DNA from: Bradyrhizobium sp.
Lineage (GTDB): Bacteria; Pseudomonadota; Alphaproteobacteria; Rhizobiales; Xanthobacteraceae
Reading direction: 5' to 3'
Assembly (NCBI RefSeq): GCF_019242285.1
Contig: NZ_JAFAVV010000003.1
Location: 1-44,709 of the forward strand
DNA: 44,709 bases
Shown: piece by piece, positions 1 to 8,159 of the stretch
How positions within the stretch are numbered: the first letter of the stretch is position 1
How the letters are laid out: each line of letters begins with the position of its first letter
The notes under the pieces: model-generated
What the model was told of the DNA's origin: nothing
Seen by the model: only the letters and a program-made list of their open reading frames with translations
Database searches by the model: none
Position numbers and translations under genes: made by a program

Positions 1-695
1 CGCCGTCGAGCGCGGCATGGGGATCGGTGGTCTGGCGGCCTTTGGCGTCGAGCGCGTAGCCGGGCGGGATGGGTTCGCCGCGCCGCGCGGCGCGCCGGAT
101 TTTTCCGCGCGCGGCGACCGCCGGCGACATGTCGAGATCGAACGGCATTTCCGTTCCGCCCGGTGCCGCCACCGCGATCGGGCTGGTGCCGAGCAGGCCT
201 TCGCGGCCGCCCCACGGCGGCATCGCTTTCGAGGCATTGGTGAAGACGATGCCGATATAGCCTGCATCCATCGCCTGCAGCGCATAATTGGCCGCCATGC
301 CGAAATGCGTGCTCCGGCGCGCGGAGACGATGCCGACGCCGAACTCGCGCGCCATCTCGATCGCTTCCGCCATCGCTTTGGTCGCGACCACGAAGCCGAA
401 CGCGTCCTGGCCATCGAGCGCGCCAACCATCGGCGTGACGCGCTCGACTTTCAAGTCCGGGCGCGGATTGATCAATCCGCGCCGCACGCGCTCGAGATAA
501 CGCGGCAGCGTCTGCAGCCCGTGGGTGTCGACACCGCGCAGGTCGGCGCGCACCAGGCATCGCGCGACCGTCGCCGCATCCGCCTCGGGCAAGCCATGCG
601 CGATCAGCAGCCGGCGGCCGAACACCTCGGCGGCTTCGGCGTCGGCGTAGAACGGACCTTGCGTGCCGGGACTGGTTTCCTGCGTGACCGTCATG
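1..695 (-). CDS. Ldh2/malate-L-lactate dehydrogenase-family oxidoreductase (partial, 3' end outside window)
   Basis: Manual reverse translation from ATG at 695 gives MTVTQETSPGTQGPFYADAEAAEVFGRRLLIAHGLPEADAATVARCLVRADLRGVDTHGLQTLPRYLERVRRG...STHFGMAANYALQAMDAGYIGIVFTNASKAMPPWGG, with the family-typical DLRGVDTHG and HFGMAANYA motifs. Frame is open to the window edge. Confidence 0.9.
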
Positions 696-797
696 ATGAG
701 CACCGCAACCCTTTCAATCTCGATGGCAAAGACGCGCGTGTCCCGCGCGATGATTTCCTCTGCGCCGAAATGGCTTCTGAAGAGCGTCTTGATCGCG

Positions 798-873
798 TGG
801 TGGGCCCGGCAGGACTCGAACCTGCAACCAGACCGTTATGAGCGGCCGGCTCTAACCATTGAGCTACAGGCCC
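798..873 (-). tRNA. tRNA-Ile2 (anticodon CAT, lysidine-type), CCA encoded
   Basis: Reverse complement GGGCCTGTAGCTCAATGGTTAGAGCCGGCCGCTCATAACGGTCTGGTTGCAGGTTCGAGTCCTGCCGGGCCCACCA folds as a cloverleaf: acceptor GGGCCTG/CGGGCCC, anticodon loop CTCATAA, T arm GGTTCGAGTCC. Resembles E. coli ileX more than elongator or initiator tRNA-Met. Confidence 0.9.
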
Positions 874-968
874 CGCCGCAGGGCGGCCGACGGGCTGCTG
901 AGCGGTGCCGGGTCCGTTTACAGGGCGGGGGGCAATCGCGCAATGCGCCGCGGCGGGCTCACCCAAAG

Positions 969-1961
969 TCAATCCACCGATACACCGGCGAACTGCACGA
1001 CCTTGCGCCACTTCTCGGTCTCGTCGGCGAGGAATTTGCCGAATTCGGACGGCGACATCGGCCGGGGAAGCCCGCCGAACTGGGCCAGCCGCGCCAGCAG
1101 CTTGGGGTCCTGCAACGCTTCGGCGACCGCCTTGTTGAGGATGTCGACGACCTCCGGCGGCGTACCCTTCGGCGCGCAGATGCCGTAGAAGCCGAGTGCC
1201 TCGTATCCCGGCACGGTCTCGGCGATCGCCGGCACCTCGCTCACGCCCGGCCAGCGCTGCGGCGAGGTGACGCCGAGCGCCCGCACGGTGCCGCCGCGCG
1301 ACTGCTCCAGCGCGCCGGGCAGGTTGTCGAAGATGAGCTGCACCTTGTTGGAGATGACGTCGGGATAGGCGAGCGCCGATCCCCGATAGGGCACGTGCAC
1401 CATCTCGCATTGGGTCATCGCCTTGAACAGCTCGGCGTCGAGATGCACCGACGTGCCGTTGCCGGAGGAGGCGAAGAACACCTTGCCGGGGTTCGCCCTG
1501 CAGTAGTCGATGAACTCGCGGACGGTCTTCGCGGGCACGTCGTTGGCGACCACCAGCATGTTGGGCAGCTGCATGATGCTCGCGACCGGCACGGTGTCGC
1601 GTAGGAAGTCGAACGGCAGTTTCTTGTAGAGCGAGGCCGAGATCGGGTTGTTGGCTCCGACGAACAGCAGTGTGTAGCCGTCCGCCGTGGCGTTGATCGC
1701 CGCTGCGGCCGCGATGTTGCCGCCGGAGCCGGTGCGGTTCTCGATCACGAACTGCTGGCCGAAATGATCCGACAGCCACTGGCCCATGATCCGCGCCGTG
1801 GTGTCGACCGGCCCGCCCGGCGCGAAGCCGTTGATCCAGTGCACGGCGCGGTTCGGGTAGGTATCGGCGGCGGAAACGGGCGCTGCGCCCGCTGCAAGGC
1901 CCCCAAGGCAAACGAGGGCCGACAGCGCGGCACGCAAGGTCCGAGGCATGAATCCTCCCAT
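969..1961 (-). CDS. Tripartite tricarboxylate transporter substrate-binding protein (Bug/TctC family)
   Basis: 330 aa; signal peptide then YPNRAVHWINGFAPGGPVDTTARIMGQWLSDHFGQQFVIENRTGSGGNIAAAAA, typical of Bug receptors. Confidence 0.93.
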   Translation of the reverse strand: MGGFMPRTLRAALSALVCLGGLAAGAAPVSAADTYPNRAVHWINGFAPGGPVDTTARIMGQWLSDHFGQQFVIENRTGSGGNIAAAAAINATADGYTLLFVGANNPISASLYKKLPFDFLRDTVPVASIMQLPNMLVVANDVPAKTVREFIDYCRANPGKVFFASSGNGTSVHLDAELFKAMTQCEMVHVPYRGSALAYPDVISNKVQLIFDNLPGALEQSRGGTVRALGVTSPQRWPGVSEVPAIAETVPGYEALGFYGICAPKGTPPEVVDILNKAVAEALQDPKLLARLAQFGGLPRPMSPSEFGKFLADETEKWRKVVQFAGVSVD

Positions 1962-2061
1962 TCGGCTTCTTGTTGTCGGAGGATGCTTCCATAAAATCGC
2001 AGGCTTGCCTACTGCAATGATGCGGCGTCGCGCCGTTGACGCAGAGCTCGCCTGCTCGCGC

Positions 2062-3276
2062 TCATTTCTTCACCATCGGGCACGCCCGGTCGGGCGGGCC
2101 GAACGCCTGCTCGCCCGGGATCTTCGCCAGGATCTGGTAATAGTCCCACGGATACTTGCTCTCGTCCGGCGACTTGACCTGCGCCAGCCAGAGATCATGC
2201 ACCATCAGATTGTCCTCGCGCAGCCGGCCGTTGCGGGCGAAGAAATCCTCGACCGGTTTCTCGCGCATCCTGGCCGTGACCTTCAGCGGGTCGTCGGTGC
2301 CGGTCTCCTTGATCGCGTCGAGATAATGCCAGACGGCGGAATAGACCCCGGCCTGCCACATCGTCGGCATCCGGTTCACCTTGGCGAAGTAGCGCCTGGA
2401 CCATTCCCGCGTCTTGTCGTCCATGTCCCAGTAGAACGAGGTGGTCAAAAGCAGGCCCTGCGCCGCCTTCAACCCGAGGCCGTGGACGTCGGTGATCAGC
2501 GCGAGCAGCGCCGCCATCTGCTGGCCGCCCTTGAAGATGCCGAACTCGCCGGCGGTCTTGATCTCGTTCACGTTGTTCGGCGGGCCGCCGGCAATGCCGA
2601 CGATCTTCGCCTTCGACGCCTGCGCCTGCAGGATGAAGGACGAGACGTCCGAGGTCGCAAACGGCGGCCGCACCGAGCCGACCACCTTGCCGCCGGTCTT
2701 CGTCACGACCTCGGAGGCGTCGCGCTCCAGCGAGTGCCCGAAGGCGTAGTCGTCGGTGATGAAGAACCAGCTGTCGCCGCCGCGCTTGACCACCTCCTGC
2801 GCGGTGCCCGCCGCGAGCGCATGGGTGTCGAACACCCATTGCAGCGCATAGGGCGAGCAGAACTTGCCGTGGAAATCGGCCGTTCCCGTCGACTGGGTGA
2901 TGAACAGCTTCTTCTTCTCGTTGGCGATGCTCTGCACCGCAAGGCCGACTGCGGAGACCGGCACGTCGACGATCAGGTCGACCTGCTCGGTGTCGTACCA
3001 GCGCCGCGCGATGGCCGCGCCGACGTCTGGCTTGAGCTGGTGGTCGCCGATGATGACGCTGACCGGCTTGCCGAGCACCTTGCCGCCGAAATCGTCGACC
3101 GCCATCTGCGCCGCCGTCACCGAGCCCTGGCCGGTCGGCGTCGAGGCCGGCCCGTTCATGTCGGTGAGCACGCCGATCTTGACCGCGTCGTCGGAAATCT
3201 GCGCCCGCGCCGCGCCCGGCATCAGCATTGCGGCGAGCAGCGCCGCGAGCAGGGATAATGTCCTGGCTGGAATCAA
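2062..3276 (-). CDS. ABC transporter substrate-binding protein, branched-chain amino acid type
   Basis: Mature region QISDDAVKIGVLTDMNGPASTPTGQGSVTAAQMAVDDFGGKVLGKPVSVIIGDHQLKPDVGAAIARRWYD is LivK-like. Probable TTG start at 3276 with GGAGG upstream and signal peptide MIPARTLSLLAALLAAMLMPGAARA. The ORF-track start at 3438 is probably too long. Confidence 0.9.
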   Translation of the reverse strand: MIPARTLSLLAALLAAMLMPGAARAQISDDAVKIGVLTDMNGPASTPTGQGSVTAAQMAVDDFGGKVLGKPVSVIIGDHQLKPDVGAAIARRWYDTEQVDLIVDVPVSAVGLAVQSIANEKKKLFITQSTGTADFHGKFCSPYALQWVFDTHALAAGTAQEVVKRGGDSWFFITDDYAFGHSLERDASEVVTKTGGKVVGSVRPPFATSDVSSFILQAQASKAKIVGIAGGPPNNVNEIKTAGEFGIFKGGQQMAALLALITDVHGLGLKAAQGLLLTTSFYWDMDDKTREWSRRYFAKVNRMPTMWQAGVYSAVWHYLDAIKETGTDDPLKVTARMREKPVEDFFARNGRLREDNLMVHDLWLAQVKSPDESKYPWDYYQILAKIPGEQAFGPPDRACPMVKK

Positions 3277-3480
3277 GTGGTCCTCCCCCAATCGACGCGG
3301 CGTGCGTCTTTCGTGTTGCTGCGCCTCGCCACCGGCCGAGCTCGAAGCGAGCCGGCACGCGTTTGTGTATCCCGCATCCTTATGCAGATTTCTGCGATCT
3401 TCAACCATCCGGCAAACAGCGGAAATGTCATGGAGCAACGTTCCCGCGGCGCGAAACGCCCGGGTGATGCCATTGATCCG

Positions 3481-3842
3481 GCCCTCCGGAAATCAAGAGG
3501 GCGCAGGGAATGCCGAGTGCTTCAGCCGCACCCATGGCCCGCGTGCAACAAGAACGCACGCGGCGGTTACCACAGGTTCAGCCGAGATCACCGGCATTCC
3601 CTGCGCGATGGTGTTAACGCTTATGCCGTGCTCTCCCCGGGGACCGGGCTTTCTTGCCCCCGTCGCTCGCAAGATCATCTCTCTTTGCGAGCTTGACACC
3701 AGCGTCGGGGTGTCAGGACCACACGGTTTCGCCGTCCGCGGCATCCCGTTCGTCTGACGGGTTGCCTGCGTCCATCGCACCCCGTCCCGCGTTCGTGACG
3801 ATCGCGATACGCCCCCCTTGCCGGGACGGGATGCACCTATAA
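3481..3842. repeat. Multi-hairpin non-coding element (candidate dispersed repeat or structured RNA)
   Basis: At least five inverted repeats in 360 bp: 3501-3515/3592-3606 (15 bp perfect), 3539-3546/3556-3563, 3665-3672/3685-3692, 3694-3700/3709-3715, 3781-3789/3822-3830. No convincing ORF. Confidence 0.65.
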
Positions 3843-4151
3843 TCGCACTGATTTGGGGTCGGCGTCAAGCGATTTTCCGAAAATCGGAAGGCGATAGTTG
3901 CCGTAGGCCACGGCCGGTTTTGCGCATGGTCGGCACGCGGCCTCTTGGCTCGCGGCAGTCGCGAGCGCCTCAGGCAGTGACGGCGCGATGATCGTGGCCA
4001 TGTGAAGCAAATATGATGATCGTACGACAATGATAAAGTGTTGAAGCCGGTTGACGTCAATCGACGCCTTTCTATCTACGCCGGGCAAATGATGCGACGT
4101 TGGCTGCCGTTTCTCCTCGAGAGCGGCGCGACAAGAAGATAGGAAGAAAGA

Positions 4152-4493
4152 ATGAAGCCGTTATCGAGGACGATGATCGTCCCCCCTGTGAAAGCGCTGC
4201 TTGCAATCGCTGTCGTTGCCACGACTGTGTCGAAGGCCAGCGCGGAAGATTGGTGCCGGATCAACGAACACAATCTCTTGAGCTGCGGGTTTGCGAGCAA
4301 GGAACAGTGCAATGCCATGACGTCCGGCCGCACGGGCTACTGCGACCACAATCCGTTCCCGGGCAAGCCTGCCGCTCACCACCCGATCGGGGTGTATTCC
4401 CAGGCGGAATACACCGCCTGCCTGTCCATGAAACTGGATTGCGGCGGTGGTGCGTTTGCCTATGCACCGAAGACGAGGCCGGCAAGGAACTGA
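4152..4493 (+). CDS. DUF3551-like small exported protein
   Basis: 113 aa; N-terminal hydrophobic signal, then WCRINEHNLLSCGFASKEQCNAMTSGRTGYCDHNPF, a Cys-rich DUF3551-type core. Confidence 0.75.
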   Translation: MKPLSRTMIVPPVKALLAIAVVATTVSKASAEDWCRINEHNLLSCGFASKEQCNAMTSGRTGYCDHNPFPGKPAAHHPIGVYSQAEYTACLSMKLDCGGGAFAYAPKTRPARN

Positions 4494-4605
4494 ATGAAAC
4501 GATCGGCGGCCGGTCACGCGGCTTGTAGAGCGGATGAGCGAAGCGCAATCTGTCTCAAACACCAGAGTGAAGGCCTGATTTCCAGCTCGGTTCGATGCGG
4601 CCGTG

Positions 4606-4634
4606 GGGCGGATTACGCTTTCGCTAATCCGCCC
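4606..4634. repeat. Short palindromic intergenic repeat GGGCGGATTA-N9-TAATCCGCCC
   Basis: Perfect 10-bp arms (4606-4615 and 4625-4634). A related half-copy, GCGGATTACGCTTT, lies near 4691. Confidence 0.7.
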
Positions 4635-4755
4635 ACAGGCTTCGGCGAGCTGGATAGAACGGGCAAAAGCGCGACAGTTCCGACGTTTGCAGCGGATTAC
4701 GCTTTGTCGATCCATGCGCTATACCGGAGCGGCGGAACCGGTTCGGGAGTTGAAG

Positions 4756-5139
4756 ATGGCCGTTCGCAGTGTCTCGATTGCACTCTCGACTGAGAACGTC
4801 GCGCGGTCCGTGAGGTTCTATGTGGAGCAGCTCGGCTTCACCTGCACGCTGCAATCGGAAGGCTTCGCACGCGTTCGGCTTGGCGTTGCGGACATCATGC
4901 TCGCGCAGCCCAACGCCCATCTGCCCTGGCAGGGCCCACGCTTCACCGGCTCGATCTATCTGGAGGTCGACAATGTCGAGGAGCTGTGGGAGAGCCTCAA
5001 GACTCGCGCGCGTATCTCTTACCCAATCGAGACCATGGCTTACGGCGTGCGTGAGTTCGGCCTGTTGGATGATAACGGCTATGCGTTGTCGTTTGCCCAG
5101 CATGTCGCAACGGACGAACGAGTGTCGCCGACGCCGTGA
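4756..5139 (+). CDS. VOC family (glyoxalase/bleomycin resistance-like) protein
   Basis: From internal ATG at 4756: MAVRSVSIALSTENVARSVRFYVEQLGFTCTLQSEGFARVRLGVADIMLAQPN...GSIYLEVDNVEELWESLK...GVREFGLLDDNGYALSFAQ, typical of VOC proteins. Confidence 0.85.
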   Translation: MAVRSVSIALSTENVARSVRFYVEQLGFTCTLQSEGFARVRLGVADIMLAQPNAHLPWQGPRFTGSIYLEVDNVEELWESLKTRARISYPIETMAYGVREFGLLDDNGYALSFAQHVATDERVSPTP

Positions 5140-5199
5140 CATGTCCCGATCGCGGCGATAGCATCCGGCTGACGAAGCTGACAGGCTCGGAGGCATGAC

Positions 5200-5961
5200 A
5201 TGGATCTCGATCTCACCGGCAAGACCGCGCTCGTCACGGCCGCGAGCGGCGGCATCGGCGCCGGTGTGGCGGAGGCGCTCGCGGACGCGGGGGTGCGGGT
5301 GGCGATCAGCGGGCGTACGCAGGCTTCGCTCGACGTGGTGGCCGAAAAGCTCGCCGCCAGCGCGGGCGGACGGCCGGCGATCGTGGTGGGCGATGTCGGC
5401 GCCAAGGATGGCCCGGGCCAGATCGCGGCCGAAGCCGCGGCAGCGCTCGGCGGCCGGATCGACATCCTCGTCAACAATGCCGGCGCCGCGCGGCCGATCG
5501 CCGGCGAGGTGGACGATGACTATTGGGACGAATCGTTCAACCTCAACTTCATGGCCGCGCGGCGGCTCGCCGATCTCGTCGTGCCCGCGATGAAGGCGCA
5601 GCGCTGGGGCCGGATCATCAGCATTTCCGGGGCGCTGGTGGCGCCAAGGCCGAATGCCGCGGCGCCCGCCAAGGCGGCGCTGGCGAGCTGGTCGCGAACG
5701 CTGGGGTTCGCGCTCGGCGGCTACGGCATCACGGTCAACACCATCGCGCCGGGGCGCATCAACACGGCGCAGATTCTGACCAGGCTGCACCCGACGGAGC
5801 AGTCGCGCGCCGACTACATCAAGCAGAACATTCCCGCCGGCTATTTCGGCGAGCCCTACGACATCGGCCACCTGGTCGCGTTCCTGGCCTCGCCGCTCGC
5901 GCGCTACATCAACGGCGCGGCGATCCCGGTCGACGGCGGCGCGGTGCGGCAGACGCTGTGA
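5200..5961 (+). CDS. SDR family NAD(P)-dependent oxidoreductase
   Basis: 253 aa; GKTALVTAASGGIGAGVAEAL, DILVNNAGAARP and INGAAIPVDGG motifs. The usual YxxxK motif appears altered (NAAAPAKAAL). Confidence 0.9.
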   Translation: MDLDLTGKTALVTAASGGIGAGVAEALADAGVRVAISGRTQASLDVVAEKLAASAGGRPAIVVGDVGAKDGPGQIAAEAAAALGGRIDILVNNAGAARPIAGEVDDDYWDESFNLNFMAARRLADLVVPAMKAQRWGRIISISGALVAPRPNAAAPAKAALASWSRTLGFALGGYGITVNTIAPGRINTAQILTRLHPTEQSRADYIKQNIPAGYFGEPYDIGHLVAFLASPLARYINGAAIPVDGGAVRQTL

Positions 5962-6013
5962 ATCGCGGTGCGCCCCAGGGCGAGCATCCGCGGACAAGCC
6001 ACCCTCGCGCCGG

Positions 6014-6691
6014 CTATCCTTCGTCCGCCGCGGCGAGCCGCTCGGCTTCGGCGAGATCCTCGGCCGTGTTGGCGTTGAAGAACGGATCGAGCGGTGTCGT
6101 CGGCCAAATGACGGTGGCGAGCGAAAAGCGCGCGGCCCAGCGGCCGACTTTCCTGACGCCCTCCACCACCAGCGCGTGGCGCAGCTCCTCGCGCAAGCCG
6201 ACGCGCCACAGGCCGATCACCGGATGCGACTGCTCGGCGGAGGCCGCGATGGCGAGCTCGGCGTTCTGCTCGGCACGGGCCCGATGCAGGCGCGCGACGA
6301 GATCGCGCGGCAGGAACGGGCAATCGGCCGCCGCGCTCAGCATCCATTCGACCTCCGGCCGGTTGGTTGCGGCCCAGTCGAGGCCGGCGAGGATGCCCGC
6401 GAGCGGTCCTGGAAAATCGGCGACGCTGTCGCCGATCACCGGCAGGCCGAACGCGGCGAAGCGCGCCGGCTCGCCATTGGCGTTGAGGACGAGGCCGTCG
6501 CATTGCGGCGCAAGCCGCGCGATCGCGCGTTCCAGGATGGTGCGGCCGGCAATGCTGCGCATCGGCTTGTCGCCGCCGCCCATGCGCCGCGCCAGCCCGC
6601 CGGCGACCAGCACGCCCGGCGTGGGCGGCACGCCGCGCCCGTTGAGGCGCGGAGCATCCGGATTTGCCACGGCGGCCTTGTCGGTCTTCAT
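6014..6691 (-). CDS. mobA: Molybdenum cofactor guanylyltransferase
   Basis: From ATG at 6691: ...[35 protein letters not shown] (LAGGxxxRMGGxDK nucleotidyltransferase motif) plus [10 protein letters not shown] and [11 protein letters not shown]. Confidence 0.92.
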   Translation of the reverse strand: MKTDKAAVANPDAPRLNGRGVPPTPGVLVAGGLARRMGGGDKPMRSIAGRTILERAIARLAPQCDGLVLNANGEPARFAAFGLPVIGDSVADFPGPLAGILAGLDWAATNRPEVEWMLSAAADCPFLPRDLVARLHRARAEQNAELAIAASAEQSHPVIGLWRVGLREELRHALVVEGVRKVGRWAARFSLATVIWPTTPLDPFFNANTAEDLAEAERLAAADEG

Positions 6692-6769
6692 GATACCGCC
6701 GAGGTTAGCATGACAGGGCGTGCGCGCGGATATAGCATTGGTGAAGATTGAACGAAATGCGGCCCCAGC

Positions 6770-6848
6770 CGTCATTGCGAGCGAAGCGAAGCAATCCACG
6801 TATCAACCCCGGGGAAAGATGGATTGCTTCGCTGCGCTCGCAATGACG
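6770..6848. repeat. Dispersed-type palindromic repeat with 29-bp arms
   Basis: Left CGTCATTGCGAGCGAAGCGAAGCAATCCA (6770-6798), right TGGATTGCTTCGCTGCGCTCGCAATGACG (6820-6848); 28 of 29 complementary. Confidence 0.9.
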
Positions 6849-6876
6849 AGGCGGCGGGTTCCGGAGAGTAGACTGA

Positions 6877-7404
6877 ATGAGAGTCATTGGGCTCGCCGGC
6901 TGGAGCGGCGCAGGCAAGACCACGCTGGTGACGCGGGTGCTGCCGCTTCTCAAGGCGCAGGGGCTGCAGGTCTCCGTGATCAAGCATGCCCACCACGATT
7001 TCGACGTCGACGTTCCCGGCAAGGATTCCTGGCGGCACCGCGAGGCGGGCGCCGAGGAGGTGCTGGTGTCGTCCGGCAGGCGCTGGGCGCTGATGCACGA
7101 ACTGCGCGGCGCCCGCGAGCCCCGCCTGCCGGAGCTGTTGGCGAAGCTGTCGGCGGTCGACCTCGTCATCGTCGAAGGCTACAGGTCCGACCCGCATCGC
7201 AGGATCGAGGTGCACCGCGCCGCCAACGCCAAGCCGCTGATGTTTCCCGACGACCCCGGCATTGTAGGGATCGTCGCCGACGTCACCGTGGCGACCACGC
7301 TGCCGACCGCTTGGCTCGACGACATTCCCGCCGTCGCCACGATGCTGCGGCGGTCCGCGATCGGGCTCGAGGATGTGCTGGCGCTGAACGCCGCGGAGAT
7401 CTGA
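6877..7404 (+). CDS. mobB: Molybdopterin-guanine dinucleotide biosynthesis adaptor protein
   Basis: 175 aa; MRVIGLAGWSGAGKTTLVTRVLPLLKAQGLQVSVIKHAHHDFDVDVPGKDSWRHREAGAEEVLVSSGRRWALMHEL. Confidence 0.93.
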   Translation: MRVIGLAGWSGAGKTTLVTRVLPLLKAQGLQVSVIKHAHHDFDVDVPGKDSWRHREAGAEEVLVSSGRRWALMHELRGAREPRLPELLAKLSAVDLVIVEGYRSDPHRRIEVHRAANAKPLMFPDDPGIVGIVADVTVATTLPTAWLDDIPAVATMLRRSAIGLEDVLALNAAEI

Positions 7405-7632
7405 GGCGCGGCGACCTTCGGTGACCGGAGGAAAGCCGGGCGCCGTCAATATGTCCGCTTCGCAAGGCGGAGGATGGCATCTTCGCGGCGATGAAATTCC
7501 CGCACGGTGGCGTCCCGGCTCTCGTGGAGACCGACGGATGCGCCGAGCTTGGCGAAAGCGTGACCGTCGTGCGGATCTGCCGGCGCGGCAGATCGGTTGA
7601 CGGCGCCGATTCCGCTCGCCATGCTGCGCTGC

Positions 7633-7902
7633 ATGACGACGATACGACTGGATCTCACCGGGCTGAAATGTCCGCTGCCGGTGCTGAAGACGCGCAAGGC
7701 GCTGATGCCGCTGAGATCGGGCGACCTCCTGGAAATTCATTGCACCGATCCGTTGTCCGTGATCGACATTCCGAATCTGGTGCGGGAGACAGGCGACAAA
7801 GTCGAGATCACCGAGCACACTGCGCAGCGGATCGTGTTCTTGATCGAAAAGACCGATCGACTGATCGGAAAGGCTAATCAGTCGTCAGCTACACAAGGCT
7901 GA
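7633..7902 (+). CDS. tusA: TusA-family sulfurtransferase
   Basis: From ATG at 7633: MTTIRLDLTGLKCPLPVLKTRKALMPLRSGDLLEIHCTDPLSVIDIPNLVRETG, with the TusA CPxPxxxT/K core. Confidence 0.85.
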   Translation: MTTIRLDLTGLKCPLPVLKTRKALMPLRSGDLLEIHCTDPLSVIDIPNLVRETGDKVEITEHTAQRIVFLIEKTDRLIGKANQSSATQG

Positions 7903-7921
7903 CCGGCCTTTCGCATCAGCG

Positions 7922-7943
7922 AAGGTCGCTACGCGACCTTTTG
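7922..7943 (+). terminator. Rho-independent terminator after tusA
   Basis: AAGGTCGC-TAC-GCGACCTT followed by TTGTC (TTTT across the stem 3' end). Confidence 0.7.
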
Positions 7944-8159
7944 TCTATCGACAACGAAAGCGGCATCTGCCCCAATCAATCTGTCGTTGCGATAGAGGTT
8001 GTGGCATGCCACGATCACACGCAAAATGGGCGTTCCGATCCCGGCGTATCTTGCGGATAGCGCAGGAGGATTCACGCGGCCCTTCGCGGTCATGCGACCG
8101 GAACAGGAATCCCAGGAGCTAGAAGAGTCCAACACGGGTGGTTGGAAGGGGAGAGATGT

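Noticed and set aside
691-1992. 433-aa minus-strand ORF spanning tRNA-Ile and the Bug SBP gene
   Set aside because: Out of frame with the Bug protein and reads through the tRNA; spurious.
969-3276. Two adjacent substrate-binding proteins considered as a transport system
   Set aside because: They belong to different transporter families (TTT and ABC) and no permease genes are present; orphan SBPs of both kinds are common in this group.
3837-4088. 83-aa minus-strand ORF (MATIIAPSLPEALATAASQ...) next to the multi-hairpin element
   Set aside because: No recognised family, no clear RBS; could be chance.
7446-7697. Minus-strand 83-aa ORF between mobB and tusA, considered as a gene remnant
   Set aside because: Overlaps the tusA start, no recognised motif; evidence too weak to call a pseudogene.
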